A stretch of 6,787 nt of DNA from an uncultured Nitrosopumilaceae archaeon (lineage in GTDB: Archaea > Thermoproteota > Nitrososphaeria > Nitrososphaerales > Nitrosopumilaceae): assembly GCA_937875805.1 (NCBI GenBank), contig CALFHG010000046.1:1-6787 (forward strand), given 5' to 3'. This document shows, piece after piece, positions 1 to 5,462 of this stretch. The translations under genes and the position numbers were made by a program. The notes under the pieces are model-generated. The model was not told the DNA's origin and ran no database searches. It saw nothing but the letters and a program-made list of their open reading frames with translations. Position 1 is the first letter of the stretch. Every line of letters starts with the position of its first letter.

Positions 1-1
1 T

Positions 2-316
2 GCAAAAAATAACAAGGCAAATGCACTTGCGAATTTAGGTGATTTCAAAGATGCAATTTTGTTGTATGATGAGGTCTTGGAACAAAATCCAAATTATCTA
101 ACTGCTAGAGCAAACCTTGAGATTGTATTATCTTCAAATATTGATGTCTCTGGGAATAATTCTGAATTTGGAACTGAAAATATCTCTAATCAAAAATCCC
201 TAGAATCTGAAAAAATCTTTTTAGAAAATTCTGAAAAACAAAATTCAAGTAATTTTTTTGATGAAATAGGTAATCTGTTTTCCACTTTGAGTTCCTTATT
301 TGGTTTACAAAATTAA
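2..316 (+). CDS. TPR-repeat protein, C-terminal part (5' end outside window)
   Basis: The reading frame is already open at the first full codon (position 2), so the gene starts upstream. The first visible ~40 residues follow the tetratricopeptide pattern: an A-L-A-N-L-G helix A (N-A-L-A-N-L-G-D-F), then D-A-I-L-L-Y-D-E-V-L in helix B, then N-P-N-Y-L-T-A-R-A-N-L opening the next unit. TPR units form helical scaffolds for protein-protein contacts. After this last repeat comes a polar tail of about 60 residues rich in Ser, Asn and Glu, ending in F-F-D-E-I-G-N-L-F-S-T-L-S-S-L-F-G-L, a possible amphipathic helix. A TTG at 59 would give an 85-residue protein, but it would split the repeat, so I reject it as a start. 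The partner and role cannot be told. The A+T-rich gap before rpl30e and the promoter in it suggest the gene is not part of the ribosomal operon. Confidence 0.8.
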   Translation, partial: AKNNKANALANLGDFKDAILLYDEVLEQNPNYLTARANLEIVLSSNIDVSGNNSEFGTENISNQKSLESEKIFLENSEKQNSSNFFDEIGNLFSTLSSLFGLQN

Positions 317-351
317 CTCTCTTATATCCACGCTTAATTTTTCAATAAACC

Positions 352-385
352 TATAAAGCCCTCACAAGACGATCGACTTAAGGAA
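352..385 (+). promoter_or_regulatory. TATA box and short leader with SD-like site for the rpl30e operon
   Basis: TATAAA lies at 352-357. An archaeal start is expected about 25 nt below its centre, near 380, which leaves a leader of roughly 10 nt. That leader holds AAGGA (380-384), 6 nt before the ATG at 391, a plausible Shine-Dalgarno match. Read directly from sequence; the start site is inferred. Confidence 0.5.
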
Positions 386-390
386 ATCAC

Positions 391-714
391 ATGAGTAAGA
401 TACTTGAAAAATCATTACGAGATGCTAGAAAAGAAGATCAACTAACAATGGGCACAAAACAAGTTTTGACCTCTCTGAAAAATTCCAAACTAATTGTACT
501 ATCTCAATCAATCAAGAAAGAAATGTTTGAGAAAATTGAATCAGATGCAAAAAAAGAAAAAATACCTTTAGTAAACTTTCAAGGAACTTCAGTCGCATTA
601 GGCAGATTATGTGGCTTACAATTTAGAATTACAACCATTTCATTTACTTCCCTAGACGATGCAAGCATCAAATCAATTTTAAAGGATACAGTAGTTGAGG
701 AAAAAATTGCTTAA
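391..714 (+). CDS. rpl30e: 50S ribosomal protein L30e (eL30)
   Basis: This is a 107-residue protein of the L7Ae/L30e/S12e/Gadd45 RNA-binding fold, a large-subunit component in archaea and eukaryotes that recognises kink-turn-like RNA. Support comes from the opening basic helix (S-L-R-D-A-R-K-E-D), the T-M-G-T-K-Q-V-L-T-S-L-K segment matching the family's 'G.k.vlk.lk.gkaklvi.a' start, the L-I-V-L-S-Q-S-I strand, and the P-L-V-N-F-Q-G-T-S-V-A-L-G-R-L-C-G block, where the family has 'P...y.gts.eLG..cGkp'. Length is normal. It heads the canonical archaeal order L30e-NusA-S12-S7. In many archaea the RNA polymerase rpo genes sit immediately upstream; here a TPR gene does instead. ATG start with the SD-like AAGGA in front. 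Assignment is firm on motifs plus synteny. Confidence 0.92.
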   Translation: MSKILEKSLRDARKEDQLTMGTKQVLTSLKNSKLIVLSQSIKKEMFEKIESDAKKEKIPLVNFQGTSVALGRLCGLQFRITTISFTSLDDASIKSILKDTVVEEKIA

Positions 715-732
715 CTGTATTCTTAATGAAAA

Positions 733-771
733 TTTAAATGAGACATTTTTGTCTAAACATAAAAAGGAATT
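733..771 (+). promoter_or_regulatory. rpl30e-nusA spacer: possible internal promoter, small hairpin, SD site
   Basis: The 60-nt spacer holds a TATA-like TTTAAAT (733-739), a 5-bp hairpin AGACA-TTTT-TGTCT (741-754) and an SD-like AAGGA (764-768) 6 nt before the nusA ATG. The other junctions of the operon are only 2-3 nt, so this is its one place for an internal start, processing or pausing. The hairpin is short and could be chance; the SD site is the firmest element. Confidence 0.35.
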
Positions 772-774
772 CTA

Positions 775-1239
775 ATGACACAATCAATTAAACTCACAAC
801 TGATCAAATGCGAATGATGTCTCTTTTCCAAAATGTTACTGGTGCAACAGCACGTGATTGTGTAGATGATGAAAAACAAGATAGAGTAATTTTTGTAGTT
901 AATACTGGTAAAATGGGACTTGCAATTGGCAAGGGCGGTGTACATATCAAATCATTACAAAATATTGTTAAAAGAAATGTTGAATTGGTAGAATTTGATG
1001 ATGATCCTGCAAAATTCTTGTCCAGTTTGCTTAATTCAAAATTAGTTTCTGAAGTAAAAATAAATACACGACCTGATGGTACAAAACAGGCAATAGTTAT
1101 GGTCGATCCAAGAAAGAAAGGAATTGTAGTTGGTCGTGAAGGTAGAAATGCTGAGAAGGCAAGACTACTAGCAAAACGATATTTCGGTATTACCAGTGTA
1201 TTGATTAATAGCCCGGAACGGGCTACCATGGAGATGTAG
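775..1239 (+). CDS. nusA: Archaeal NusA-like protein (two KH domains)
   Basis: At 154 residues this matches the short archaeal NusA, which keeps only the two KH RNA-binding domains and lacks the bacterial N-terminal RNA-polymerase-binding and S1 domains. Each KH domain shows its loop: G-K-G-G at residues 52-55 (L-A-I-G-K-G-G-V-H-I) and G-R-E-G at 120-123 (G-I-V-V-G-R-E-G-R-N-A). In bacteria NusA acts in pausing, termination and antitermination; the archaeal form is presumed to bind RNA in transcription or ribosome biogenesis, but its job is less well defined. It lies between rpl30e and rps12 as in most archaea and ends 3 nt before rps12, so the two are surely co-transcribed. The ATG is backed by AAGGA at 764-768. 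Confidence 0.92.
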   Translation: MTQSIKLTTDQMRMMSLFQNVTGATARDCVDDEKQDRVIFVVNTGKMGLAIGKGGVHIKSLQNIVKRNVELVEFDDDPAKFLSSLLNSKLVSEVKINTRPDGTKQAIVMVDPRKKGIVVGREGRNAEKARLLAKRYFGITSVLINSPERATMEM

Positions 1240-1242
1240 GAT

Positions 1243-1680
1243 ATGAGAAAATCACCACTAGGATTATTTGCAGGCAGAGTTCTTACGATTAAAAAGAAGA
1301 AACAAAGATGGGCAATTTCCACTTACAAAAGAAGAAAATTAGGTATTGATGTAAAATCTGATCCTCTTAGAGGAGCACCACAAGCACGTGGTATTGTTTT
1401 AGAAAAAGTAGGTATTGCAGCTAAACAGCCAAACTCTGCTATCAGAAAATGTGTGCGAGTTCAATTAATTAAAAATGGAAAAACAGTAACAGCCTTTTTG
1501 CCAAGAGATGGTGCAATGAATTTCATTGATGAACACGATGAAGTTCACATTCAAGGTATGGGTGCAACACAAGGTGGTGCAATGGGAGATATTCCTGGTG
1601 TTAGATTCAAAGTTTTCAAAGTTAACGGTACATCCTTACATGAATTAGTTATTGGTAAGAAGGAGAAACCAAGGAGATAG
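1243..1680 (+). CDS. rps12: 30S ribosomal protein S12 (uS12)
   Basis: Universal small-subunit protein uS12 at the decoding centre, where it helps monitor codon-anticodon pairing. The 145-residue length is typical of the archaeal/eukaryotic form. Near-invariant stretches are present: [11 protein letters not shown] (residues 40-50), the P-N-S-A loop (63-66) followed by [29 protein letters not shown], and [11 protein letters not shown]. It ends in the usual K-E-K-P-R-R. The ATG is 3 nt after the nusA stop, and its SD-like GGAG (1230-1233) lies inside the end of nusA, so translation is probably coupled. Where many archaea have P-G-D-G, this protein has P-R-D-G; I regard that as lineage variation. 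Confidence 0.97.
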   Translation: MRKSPLGLFAGRVLTIKKKKQRWAISTYKRRKLGIDVKSDPLRGAPQARGIVLEKVGIAAKQPNSAIRKCVRVQLIKNGKTVTAFLPRDGAMNFIDEHDEVHIQGMGATQGGAMGDIPGVRFKVFKVNGTSLHELVIGKKEKPRR

Positions 1681-1682
1681 AA

Positions 1683-2282
1683 ATGGCTGAAACTAAAAAT
1701 TTACTATTATTTAGAAAATGGGATTTATCTGATATCGAGGTTAAAGATCCTGGATTAAAAACTGCCATCTCTTTGAGAAAACAAATCTTACCTTACACTT
1801 ATGGTCGTTCAGCACTAAAGCGATTCAATAAAGCAGATGTTAACATTGTTGAGAGATTAATCAACAAATCAATGCACTTTGGAAAAAAATATGCAAAGAA
1901 CACTGGTAGAATGACTGGTAAGAAAACTAAATTACTAAACACTGTAAAAACTGCTTTTGAAATCATTGCATTAAAAACTGGACAAAACCCTGTTGAAGTT
2001 TTAGTTAGAGCAATAGAATTTTCTGCTCCAACTGAGGATACTACTAGAATTGTTTATGGTGGTACCACATACCATGTATCCGTCGATGTTGCTCCAATCA
2101 GAAGAGTTGACTTGGCTCTAAAATTTATTGCAGATGCAGTAAAAGAGGCAACTTTTTCAAATCCAAAACCAATTGAGGAGCACATGGCAGAACAACTAAT
2201 GCTTGCAGCATCAAATGATCAAAATGCACCTTCTGTAAAGAAGAGACATGAATTGGAAAGAATAGCACAAGCATCAAGATAG
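1683..2282 (+). CDS. rps7: 30S ribosomal protein S7 (uS7)
   Basis: A 199-residue uS7, the head-domain protein that organises the 3' major domain of 16S rRNA and lies near the E site. Signature segments include V-E-R-L-I-N-K-S-M near residues 57-65, the K-K-T-K-L-L-N-T-V-K-T-A-F-E-I-I helix, G-Q-N-P-V-E-V-L-V-R-A-I-E (the family's 'NPlqvlv.Ai.n..P.ed'), Y-H-V-S-V-D-V-A-P-I-R-R-V-D, and a basic C-terminus. The N-terminal extension relative to bacteria is usual in archaea. ATG 2 nt after the rps12 stop; a strong SD, AAGGAGAT (1671-1678), overlaps the end of rps12. It is the last gene of the operon here. The genes for EF-2, EF-1 alpha and S10 that follow S7 in several archaea are absent, and a convergent tRNA gene follows. 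Confidence 0.96.
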   Translation: MAETKNLLLFRKWDLSDIEVKDPGLKTAISLRKQILPYTYGRSALKRFNKADVNIVERLINKSMHFGKKYAKNTGRMTGKKTKLLNTVKTAFEIIALKTGQNPVEVLVRAIEFSAPTEDTTRIVYGGTTYHVSVDVAPIRRVDLALKFIADAVKEATFSNPKPIEEHMAEQLMLAASNDQNAPSVKKRHELERIAQASR

Positions 2283-2309
2283 TCTACAAAATTATTAATA
2301 TTTTATCAG

Positions 2310-2397
2310 TAGCCCGAGGCAGATTCGAACTGCCGTCCCCGCCTATCCACTCTTGAGATCCAGAGGGCAGAATCCTTGACCACTAGACTACCGGGCT
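2310..2397 (-). tRNA. tRNA-Gln (anticodon CUG) with a 15-nt intron
   Basis: Read on the minus strand, a full cloverleaf can be drawn. The acceptor stem is AGCCCGG (2397-2391) with TCGGGCT (2317-2311). The D arm is GTCT/GGAT with a 9-nt loop containing GG. The anticodon stem is CTGCC/GGCGG, the variable loop GGAC, the T arm GGCAG/CTGCC with loop TTCGAAT, and the discriminator A is at 2310. CCA is not encoded. The anticodon stem encloses 22 nt instead of 7. Removing 15 nt at the common 37/38 site leaves loop CTCTGGA, anticodon CUG at 2363-2361. The C-T-N-T-G-G-A loop and the A1-U72 pair both fit archaeal tRNA-Gln, which is charged via Glu-tRNA-Gln and the GatDE amidotransferase; tRNA-Glu would be expected to start with G1-C72. 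The gene is convergent to rps7 with 27 nt between them. Confidence 0.88.
2345..2359 (-). other. tRNA-Gln intron (15 nt)
   Basis: The minus-strand sequence ATCTCAAGAGTGGAT interrupts the anticodon loop after position 37. Because both the first intron base and position 38 are A, cutting one base later (intron 2344-2358) gives the same mature tRNA. In the canonical register the central helix of the bulge-helix-bulge has a C-U mismatch and two G-U pairs. In the shifted register UCUG pairs with UGGA (two wobbles) and the inner loop has 3 nt. Neither is a clean canonical motif. Confidence 0.75.
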
Positions 2398-2422
2398 ACT
2401 TGAAGAAATTTTGATGTTTTAG

Positions 2423-2430
2423 AATATATT
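2423..2430 (-). promoter_or_regulatory. TATA box of the tRNA-Gln gene
   Basis: AATATATT is centred about 29 nt upstream of the first tRNA base (2397), the spacing expected for an archaeal promoter starting a few nt before the mature 5' end. The sequence is symmetric, so orientation rests on the spacing to the tRNA. Confidence 0.55.
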
Positions 2431-2442
2431 CATTTGTTGTAA

Positions 2443-2763
2443 TTATTTTAGTCTGACTTCACGAATTACAGTTGCATAATCACATATTGCCCTTAATCGC
2501 ATGTACGGAATTAATCTAAAATGAATTGAATAGATGTTTCCTTCTTTTCTTAAAATTCCTTTTTGCACTAGTGATACTAATCCTCTGGATGGAATTGTAA
2601 TTGATACATTTTTTTCTTTGCACACTTTTTCTCGCTTTTCTTGAAATTGTTTTAATGAAAATGCAACATCATTGATTTCTAAAATTAAAGGCCATATGAT
2701 TTCTCCCCACACAAATCTCCTGTTCTCAGTAGCTGAGGCATATTTTCCTTTTTCACTCAACAT
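2443..2763 (-). CDS. Small conserved-looking protein, possible winged helix; function unknown
   Basis: I do not recognise the family. The chosen start gives 106 residues, M-L-S-E-K-G-K-Y at 2763. In-frame alternatives are ATG at 2772 and TTG at 2778, but only 2763 sits about 25 nt below TTATAA (2785-2790), the leaderless spacing seen elsewhere in this window. The C-terminal half resembles a winged helix: a helix around I-P-S-R-G-L-V-S-L-V-Q-K-G-I-L, then R-K-E-G-N-I-Y-S-I-H-F-R-L, which looks like a beta-hairpin wing. The middle carries a charged helix (Q-F-Q-E-K-R-E-K-V-C-K-E-K). There is no signal peptide or membrane segment. A DNA-binding regulator is therefore possible but only inferred. 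It is divergent from the YkgJ-type gene with 35 bp between start codons, so it may regulate that shared promoter. Confidence 0.7.
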   Translation of the reverse strand: MLSEKGKYASATENRRFVWGEIIWPLILEINDVAFSLKQFQEKREKVCKEKNVSITIPSRGLVSLVQKGILRKEGNIYSIHFRLIPYMRLRAICDYATVIREVRLK

Positions 2764-2784
2764 TAATAACATCTGCAAAAGATG

Positions 2785-2790
2785 TTATAA
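2785..2790 (-). promoter_or_regulatory. TATA box in the 35-bp divergent promoter region
   Basis: TTATAA, part of symmetric GTTATAAC (2784-2791), is centred about 25 nt upstream of the minus-strand ATG at 2763, as expected for a leaderless transcript. For the plus-strand gene it is only about 11 nt before the TTG at 2799. That gene may instead use TTAATAA at 2763-2769, overlapping the other gene's start codon, or the same box with a later TTG at 2832. Confidence 0.5.
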
Positions 2791-2798
2791 CTTAATAG

Positions 2799-3503
2799 TT
2801 GTCTCAAAAAGAAATTCAAGAATCATTAGACTTGTTAGAAAAAGATTGGGATCTTGATCCAATTTTACGGAAATTCATGTTGGGAAAAATTACTGATGTC
2901 TCTGATTATGCAATCAAAGTCAAAGATGTGATATTTCATGTACCTTATCTTAATTCAGAAAAAAAATATATTTTATGGAAATGCTTTTGGCCTGACTGTC
3001 ACAATTGCTGTGACAGACAAGGTAGACTGCCATTAACATCAGATGATTTAATCACCATTGGCAAAGGTTTGAAATACAAAAGTATTCCTGATTTTATTAA
3101 AAAAGAAACCCTCACTGTTACATATCAGGAACCTGGACCATCAGGGGAAATGACTACAATGACTACAATTAATCTCAAAAGAAAAACTGATGAAACTGCT
3201 GATGATGATGGAACCCACATTTCATGTAGATTTTTAGACGGTGAAGGTGCCTGCTCTATGCATCCAGACAGACCAGGTGTGTGCTATTTGTATCCATTTG
3301 CCAGTTGGCTTGAAAACGAACAAGGAAAGGCTCGCGTCCATGCAACGTATCAATTTACAGGTGATTGTCCTGGATTTTATTTGGCAGAAAATTTGGACCA
3401 AATGAAAGATGAGCTAAAAGCATATTCTACTACTATTTACGATTACAACATGGCATCAAATCGTACCAATCGAGAAGGGTTTGGTTCTGTAAGTTTTAGT
3501 TAA
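2799..3503 (+). CDS. YkgJ-type (UPF0153) cysteine-cluster protein, putative metal or Fe-S binding
   Basis: A 234-residue protein with the CxxC-x-CC type cluster of the YkgJ/UPF0153 family, thought to chelate zinc or iron or carry an iron-sulfur cluster; the substrate is not known. Eight cysteines fit the family pattern: C62, C67, C70 and C71 (K-C-F-W-P-D-C-H-N-C-C), C143 (S-C-R-F-L-D), C152 (G-A-C-S-M-H), C162 (R-P-G-V-C-Y-L-Y-P-F) and C190 (G-D-C-P-G). The insert between the two groups (residues about 72-142) contains an acidic D-E-T-A-D-D-D-G-T run. No signal peptide, so cytoplasmic. An in-frame TAG at 2796 limits the start to TTG 2799 or later: TTG 2832 or ATG 2877 would still keep every cysteine. 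The stop TAA overlaps the stop of the convergent flavoprotein gene. Confidence 0.82.
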   Translation: MSQKEIQESLDLLEKDWDLDPILRKFMLGKITDVSDYAIKVKDVIFHVPYLNSEKKYILWKCFWPDCHNCCDRQGRLPLTSDDLITIGKGLKYKSIPDFIKKETLTVTYQEPGPSGEMTTMTTINLKRKTDETADDDGTHISCRFLDGEGACSMHPDRPGVCYLYPFASWLENEQGKARVHATYQFTGDCPGFYLAENLDQMKDELKAYSTTIYDYNMASNRTNREGFGSVSFS

Positions 3504-4513
3504 GCTCTGGCTACTTTCATCAAATCTGAAACTTTGATTTTCATTCCAAATCTATCCTCATTCTTTTTCATGTAAATGAATATTGCAATAAAGTCAGGTA
3601 GTGCCTTTAGGAAACTAAAGTTTTTCTGAATCTTTGCATGTACAAAATTAAACACTTTGGCATACACTTTGTAGTGTTTCTCTATTGCTTTCTCATACGC
3701 ATTAAAATCATTCATGTTTTTTAGGAAAATCTCTACACATTGCATGGATGGAATAATTCCCTCACCTAACAATGCGTATACTGTTCCAATTGATTCCCCA
3801 ACTCCTACAACTTTGCCTGAATAGTATGGCTTGCATTTGTCTGGTGTTGCCAGTCTAATTGGACGGCCCTTTGTTTGAATTACTTTGCCTCCGTGTTTTT
3901 TCAGGAATGCATCAGTTGCCTTCATGTGTTGTTTATTGTAATCTCCTGCCCCGATGTGTGCGAATTTCTCCCCTAGTGGGAAATACCAAAAGTAGCCTGA
4001 CATTCCCGGAAATGGCTCTATGTAAAAGTCGTCATATGGAACTTTGTCCTCATATTCTACTTTGTACTCGTATGTTGGTAAAAAGAAATCTTCTTTTAAT
4101 TTTGGCAGATACACTCTATGAAATCCCGTACAATCTACAATCAGATCATATTGTTTTTCTAATTCTTCTAGTTTTGGTGCCTCTCCGTAAATTACATTAC
4201 AATCTTTAATGAAATCTTTGATTAGTGCTAGTTTGTTATACGTGCATAATCCTTTTAGCCCGATATCAAATTTCACATCATCATTCATTTTGACATGCAT
4301 TTTTTTACCGTCATGAATTAGAAAATCATTAAAATCTCTACCTGTCTTTTTACAAAATTCTGTTAGTTCTGATTTTATTGTACCCCATGCACAAATCGAA
4401 TCATGTTTTTCCTCTATCATTCTTTCATATCCAGTTACATCATGTTCAGAATTTTTTAATCTGGCCATAAGATAAGAGCCTGCTACTCCCATACCCATTA
4501 CTGCAATCTTCAA
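3500..4513 (-). CDS. Geranylgeranyl-reductase-like FAD-dependent oxidoreductase
   Basis: Flavoprotein of the geranylgeranyl reductase / p-hydroxybenzoate hydroxylase-like superfamily. In archaea such enzymes saturate the isoprenoid chains of membrane lipids; thaumarchaea carry several paralogues, so the exact substrate is open. Near the N-terminus is a Rossmann FAD motif (M-G-M-G-V-A-G). The middle has D-L-I-V-D-C-T-G, then G-Y-F-W-Y-F-P-L-G-E-K-F-A-H-I-G, matching the family's 'Gy.W.FPlg....vG'. About residue 250 (counted from the GTG at 4549) is G-V-G-E-S-I-G, then L-L-G-E-G-I, where the family usually has G-D-A-A-G ... G-E-G-I. The frame extends to GTG 4549 (349 residues), but I place the start at TTG 4513 (337 residues). 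That gives M-K-I-A-V-M-G directly, and TATTTATTA at 4539-4547 then serves as promoter instead of coding sequence. Substrate confidence is low, family confidence good. Confidence 0.8.
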   Translation of the reverse strand: MKIAVMGMGVAGSYLMARLKNSEHDVTGYERMIEEKHDSICAWGTIKSELTEFCKKTGRDFNDFLIHDGKKMHVKMNDDVKFDIGLKGLCTYNKLALIKDFIKDCNVIYGEAPKLEELEKQYDLIVDCTGFHRVYLPKLKEDFFLPTYEYKVEYEDKVPYDDFYIEPFPGMSGYFWYFPLGEKFAHIGAGDYNKQHMKATDAFLKKHGGKVIQTKGRPIRLATPDKCKPYYSGKVVGVGESIGTVYALLGEGIIPSMQCVEIFLKNMNDFNAYEKAIEKHYKVYAKVFNFVHAKIQKNFSFLKALPDFIAIFIYMKKNEDRFGMKIKVSDLMKVARA

Positions 4514-4538
4514 GATATTTTGCGATTTGTGTTTGCCT

Positions 4539-4547
4539 AATAAATAC
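4539..4547 (-). promoter_or_regulatory. Putative TATA box of the flavoprotein gene
   Basis: On the minus strand TATTTATTA lies 26-34 nt upstream of the proposed TTG start at 4513. No comparable box is seen about 25 nt above the alternative GTG at 4549 (around 4570-4580), which favours the shorter protein. Confidence 0.4.
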
Positions 4548-4647
4548 ACTATCTGAATTTGTTTAGGTCAATTGCCACTAGTAGGAAAAGGTAGTACCGG
4601 TTAAATAACAAATTCACCTTAGTAACAATAAGAAAAGATTGTCTTTC

Positions 4648-4773
4648 GTCTGATTACAAAAAGTTTCAGACCTTAAGAAAATAACTTTCATCAGAAACCA
4701 CTTGGTTACTGATCTTAAGTGAAGATCTGTCATCAGCCCCCTTTGAAGAGTTGATCTTAAGATCTGCTGTCTT
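4648..4773. repeat. Three tandem 42-bp modules, each a 24-nt inverted repeat plus CTTAAG
   Basis: Dyads lie at 4648-4671, 4690-4713 and 4732-4755, starting exactly 42 bp apart. Each is followed at once by CTTAAG (4672, 4714, 4756) and preceded by CTTTC, CTTTC and CTGTC. Arms are GTCTGA/TCAGAC in the first, ATCAG/CTGAT plus AACCA/TGGTT in the second (10 of 12 positions paired), and ATCAGC/GTTGAT in the third. Around the last two CTTAAG boxes are extra palindromes with the same half-sites: GATCTT-N5-AAGATC (4711-4727) and GATCTTAAGATC (4753-4764). The array lies between two divergent genes, and its last module ends about 8 bp above the TATA-like box of the nitroreductase gene. A multi-site operator or enhancer-like DNA element is my first reading; a structured RNA is the alternative. 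Confidence 0.75.
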
Positions 4774-4781
4774 TTCGTTTC

Positions 4782-4790
4782 ATTTATTTT
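4782..4790 (+). promoter_or_regulatory. Putative TATA box of the nitroreductase gene
   Basis: ATTTATTTT lies 22-30 nt upstream of the ATG at 4812, and no SD-like sequence precedes that ATG, so a leaderless transcript is likely. The 42-bp repeat array ends immediately upstream, where an activator or repressor would act. Confidence 0.45.
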
Positions 4791-4811
4791 AGATAATTTG
4801 TTAGATGTAAC

Positions 4812-5414
4812 ATGGATGTTTTTGAGGCAATTTCAAGTAGACGTGCAATTAAAAAATTTGATAGTACTTACAAAATGGATAGTAGTGATGTTCAAAAATT
4901 AATGAACCATGTAATTTTGGCTCCAACTAGTTACAACCAACAGAACTGGAGATTTGTCTATGTTACTAATCCGGATGTAAAGGAGAAAATTTCAGTAGCT
5001 GCTAGAGGTCAGGCCCAACCAAAAGATGGCTCTTTAGTTATTGTGTTATGTGGGGACATGACAGCATGGAATACAGAACCACTACGTTACTGGAATAATT
5101 ATCCTGCAGAAAAACAAGAAATGGTCAAAGCTGCTTTGGTGCGAAAATATGATGGCAATCCACAGAACCAACGCGATGAAGCAGTTCGTTCTTGTGGAAT
5201 GGCAGCACAAACTATCATGCTTGCAGCAAAGGATATGGGATTGGACTCTTGTCCTATGGTCGGTTTTGAGTATAATGAACTAGCTGAATTAATAAAATTG
5301 CCTGAGAACCATTTGATTGTAATGATGGTAGTAGTTGGAAAAAGAGCAGAAGATGCATCAGAACGTGGTGGTCAATTACCATTGGGTGAAGTAGCGTTTG
5401 AGAATTCATTTTAG
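4812..5414 (+). CDS. Nitroreductase-family FMN oxidoreductase
   Basis: A 200-residue protein of the NAD(P)H:FMN nitroreductase fold, a homodimeric flavoenzyme family that reduces nitro compounds, quinones or other electron acceptors; the natural substrate here is unknown. The N-terminal FMN-phosphate motif is clear (A-I-S-S-R-R-A-I-K-K-F, residues 6-16). Next comes the A-P-T-S-Y-N-Q-Q-N-W-R-F block (37-48), matching the family's 'aPSa.N.QpWrf'. A helix follows in A-A-Q-T-I-M-L-A-A-K-D-M-G-L-D-S-C-P-M-V-G-F, a family hallmark. The C-terminus holds V-V-V-G-K-R near residue 176. Length is normal and the protein is soluble. It starts at an ATG without SD, below the 42-bp repeat array, which probably regulates it. 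A degenerate second copy of its C-terminal region lies at 6667-6787, so the gene has been duplicated locally. Confidence 0.9.
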   Translation: MDVFEAISSRRAIKKFDSTYKMDSSDVQKLMNHVILAPTSYNQQNWRFVYVTNPDVKEKISVAARGQAQPKDGSLVIVLCGDMTAWNTEPLRYWNNYPAEKQEMVKAALVRKYDGNPQNQRDEAVRSCGMAAQTIMLAAKDMGLDSCPMVGFEYNELAELIKLPENHLIVMMVVVGKRAEDASERGGQLPLGEVAFENSF

Positions 5415-5462
5415 ATATTTTACATTATGGCTGGGATGAATTTGATTAAATGTGATGTGTAT

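Noticed and set aside
59..316. Complete 85-residue gene starting at TTG 59
   Set aside because: The frame is open back to position 2 and those residues complete a TPR unit, so this is an internal codon of a gene starting outside the window.
377..382. A further CTTAAG upstream of rpl30e, possibly linked to the 42-bp array
   Set aside because: A six-base AT-rich palindrome should occur a few times by chance in a window this size, and no dyad or CTKTC box accompanies it.
804..1322. Long open frame on the minus strand opposite nusA and rps12
   Set aside because: It lies wholly opposite two firmly identified genes, has no family resemblance, and is explained by their codon use.
2310..2397. tRNA-Glu instead of tRNA-Gln, because CTC occurs in the anticodon-loop region
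   Set aside because: Placing CTC as anticodon breaks the anticodon stem, while the Gln reading gives a full cloverleaf, the CTCTGGA loop and the A1-U72 pair.
2672..2857. Plus-strand frame crossing the divergent promoter
   Set aside because: It overlaps both divergent genes in other frames, starts inside the minus gene and has no recognisable motif.
3859..4209. Plus-strand frame opposite the flavoprotein gene
   Set aside because: It is a Cys- and Leu-rich shadow of a gene with clear FAD and reductase motifs on the minus strand.
4550..4647. Gene or RNA in the first part of the flavoprotein-nitroreductase spacer
   Set aside because: I found no credible frame, promoter pair or stable structure here beyond the CTTTC box that opens the repeat array.
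4648..4773. CRISPR array
   Set aside because: Unit length is 42 bp in total, only short boxes are conserved, the 24-nt parts are themselves inverted repeats, and there are no 28-40 nt near-identical repeats or cas genes.
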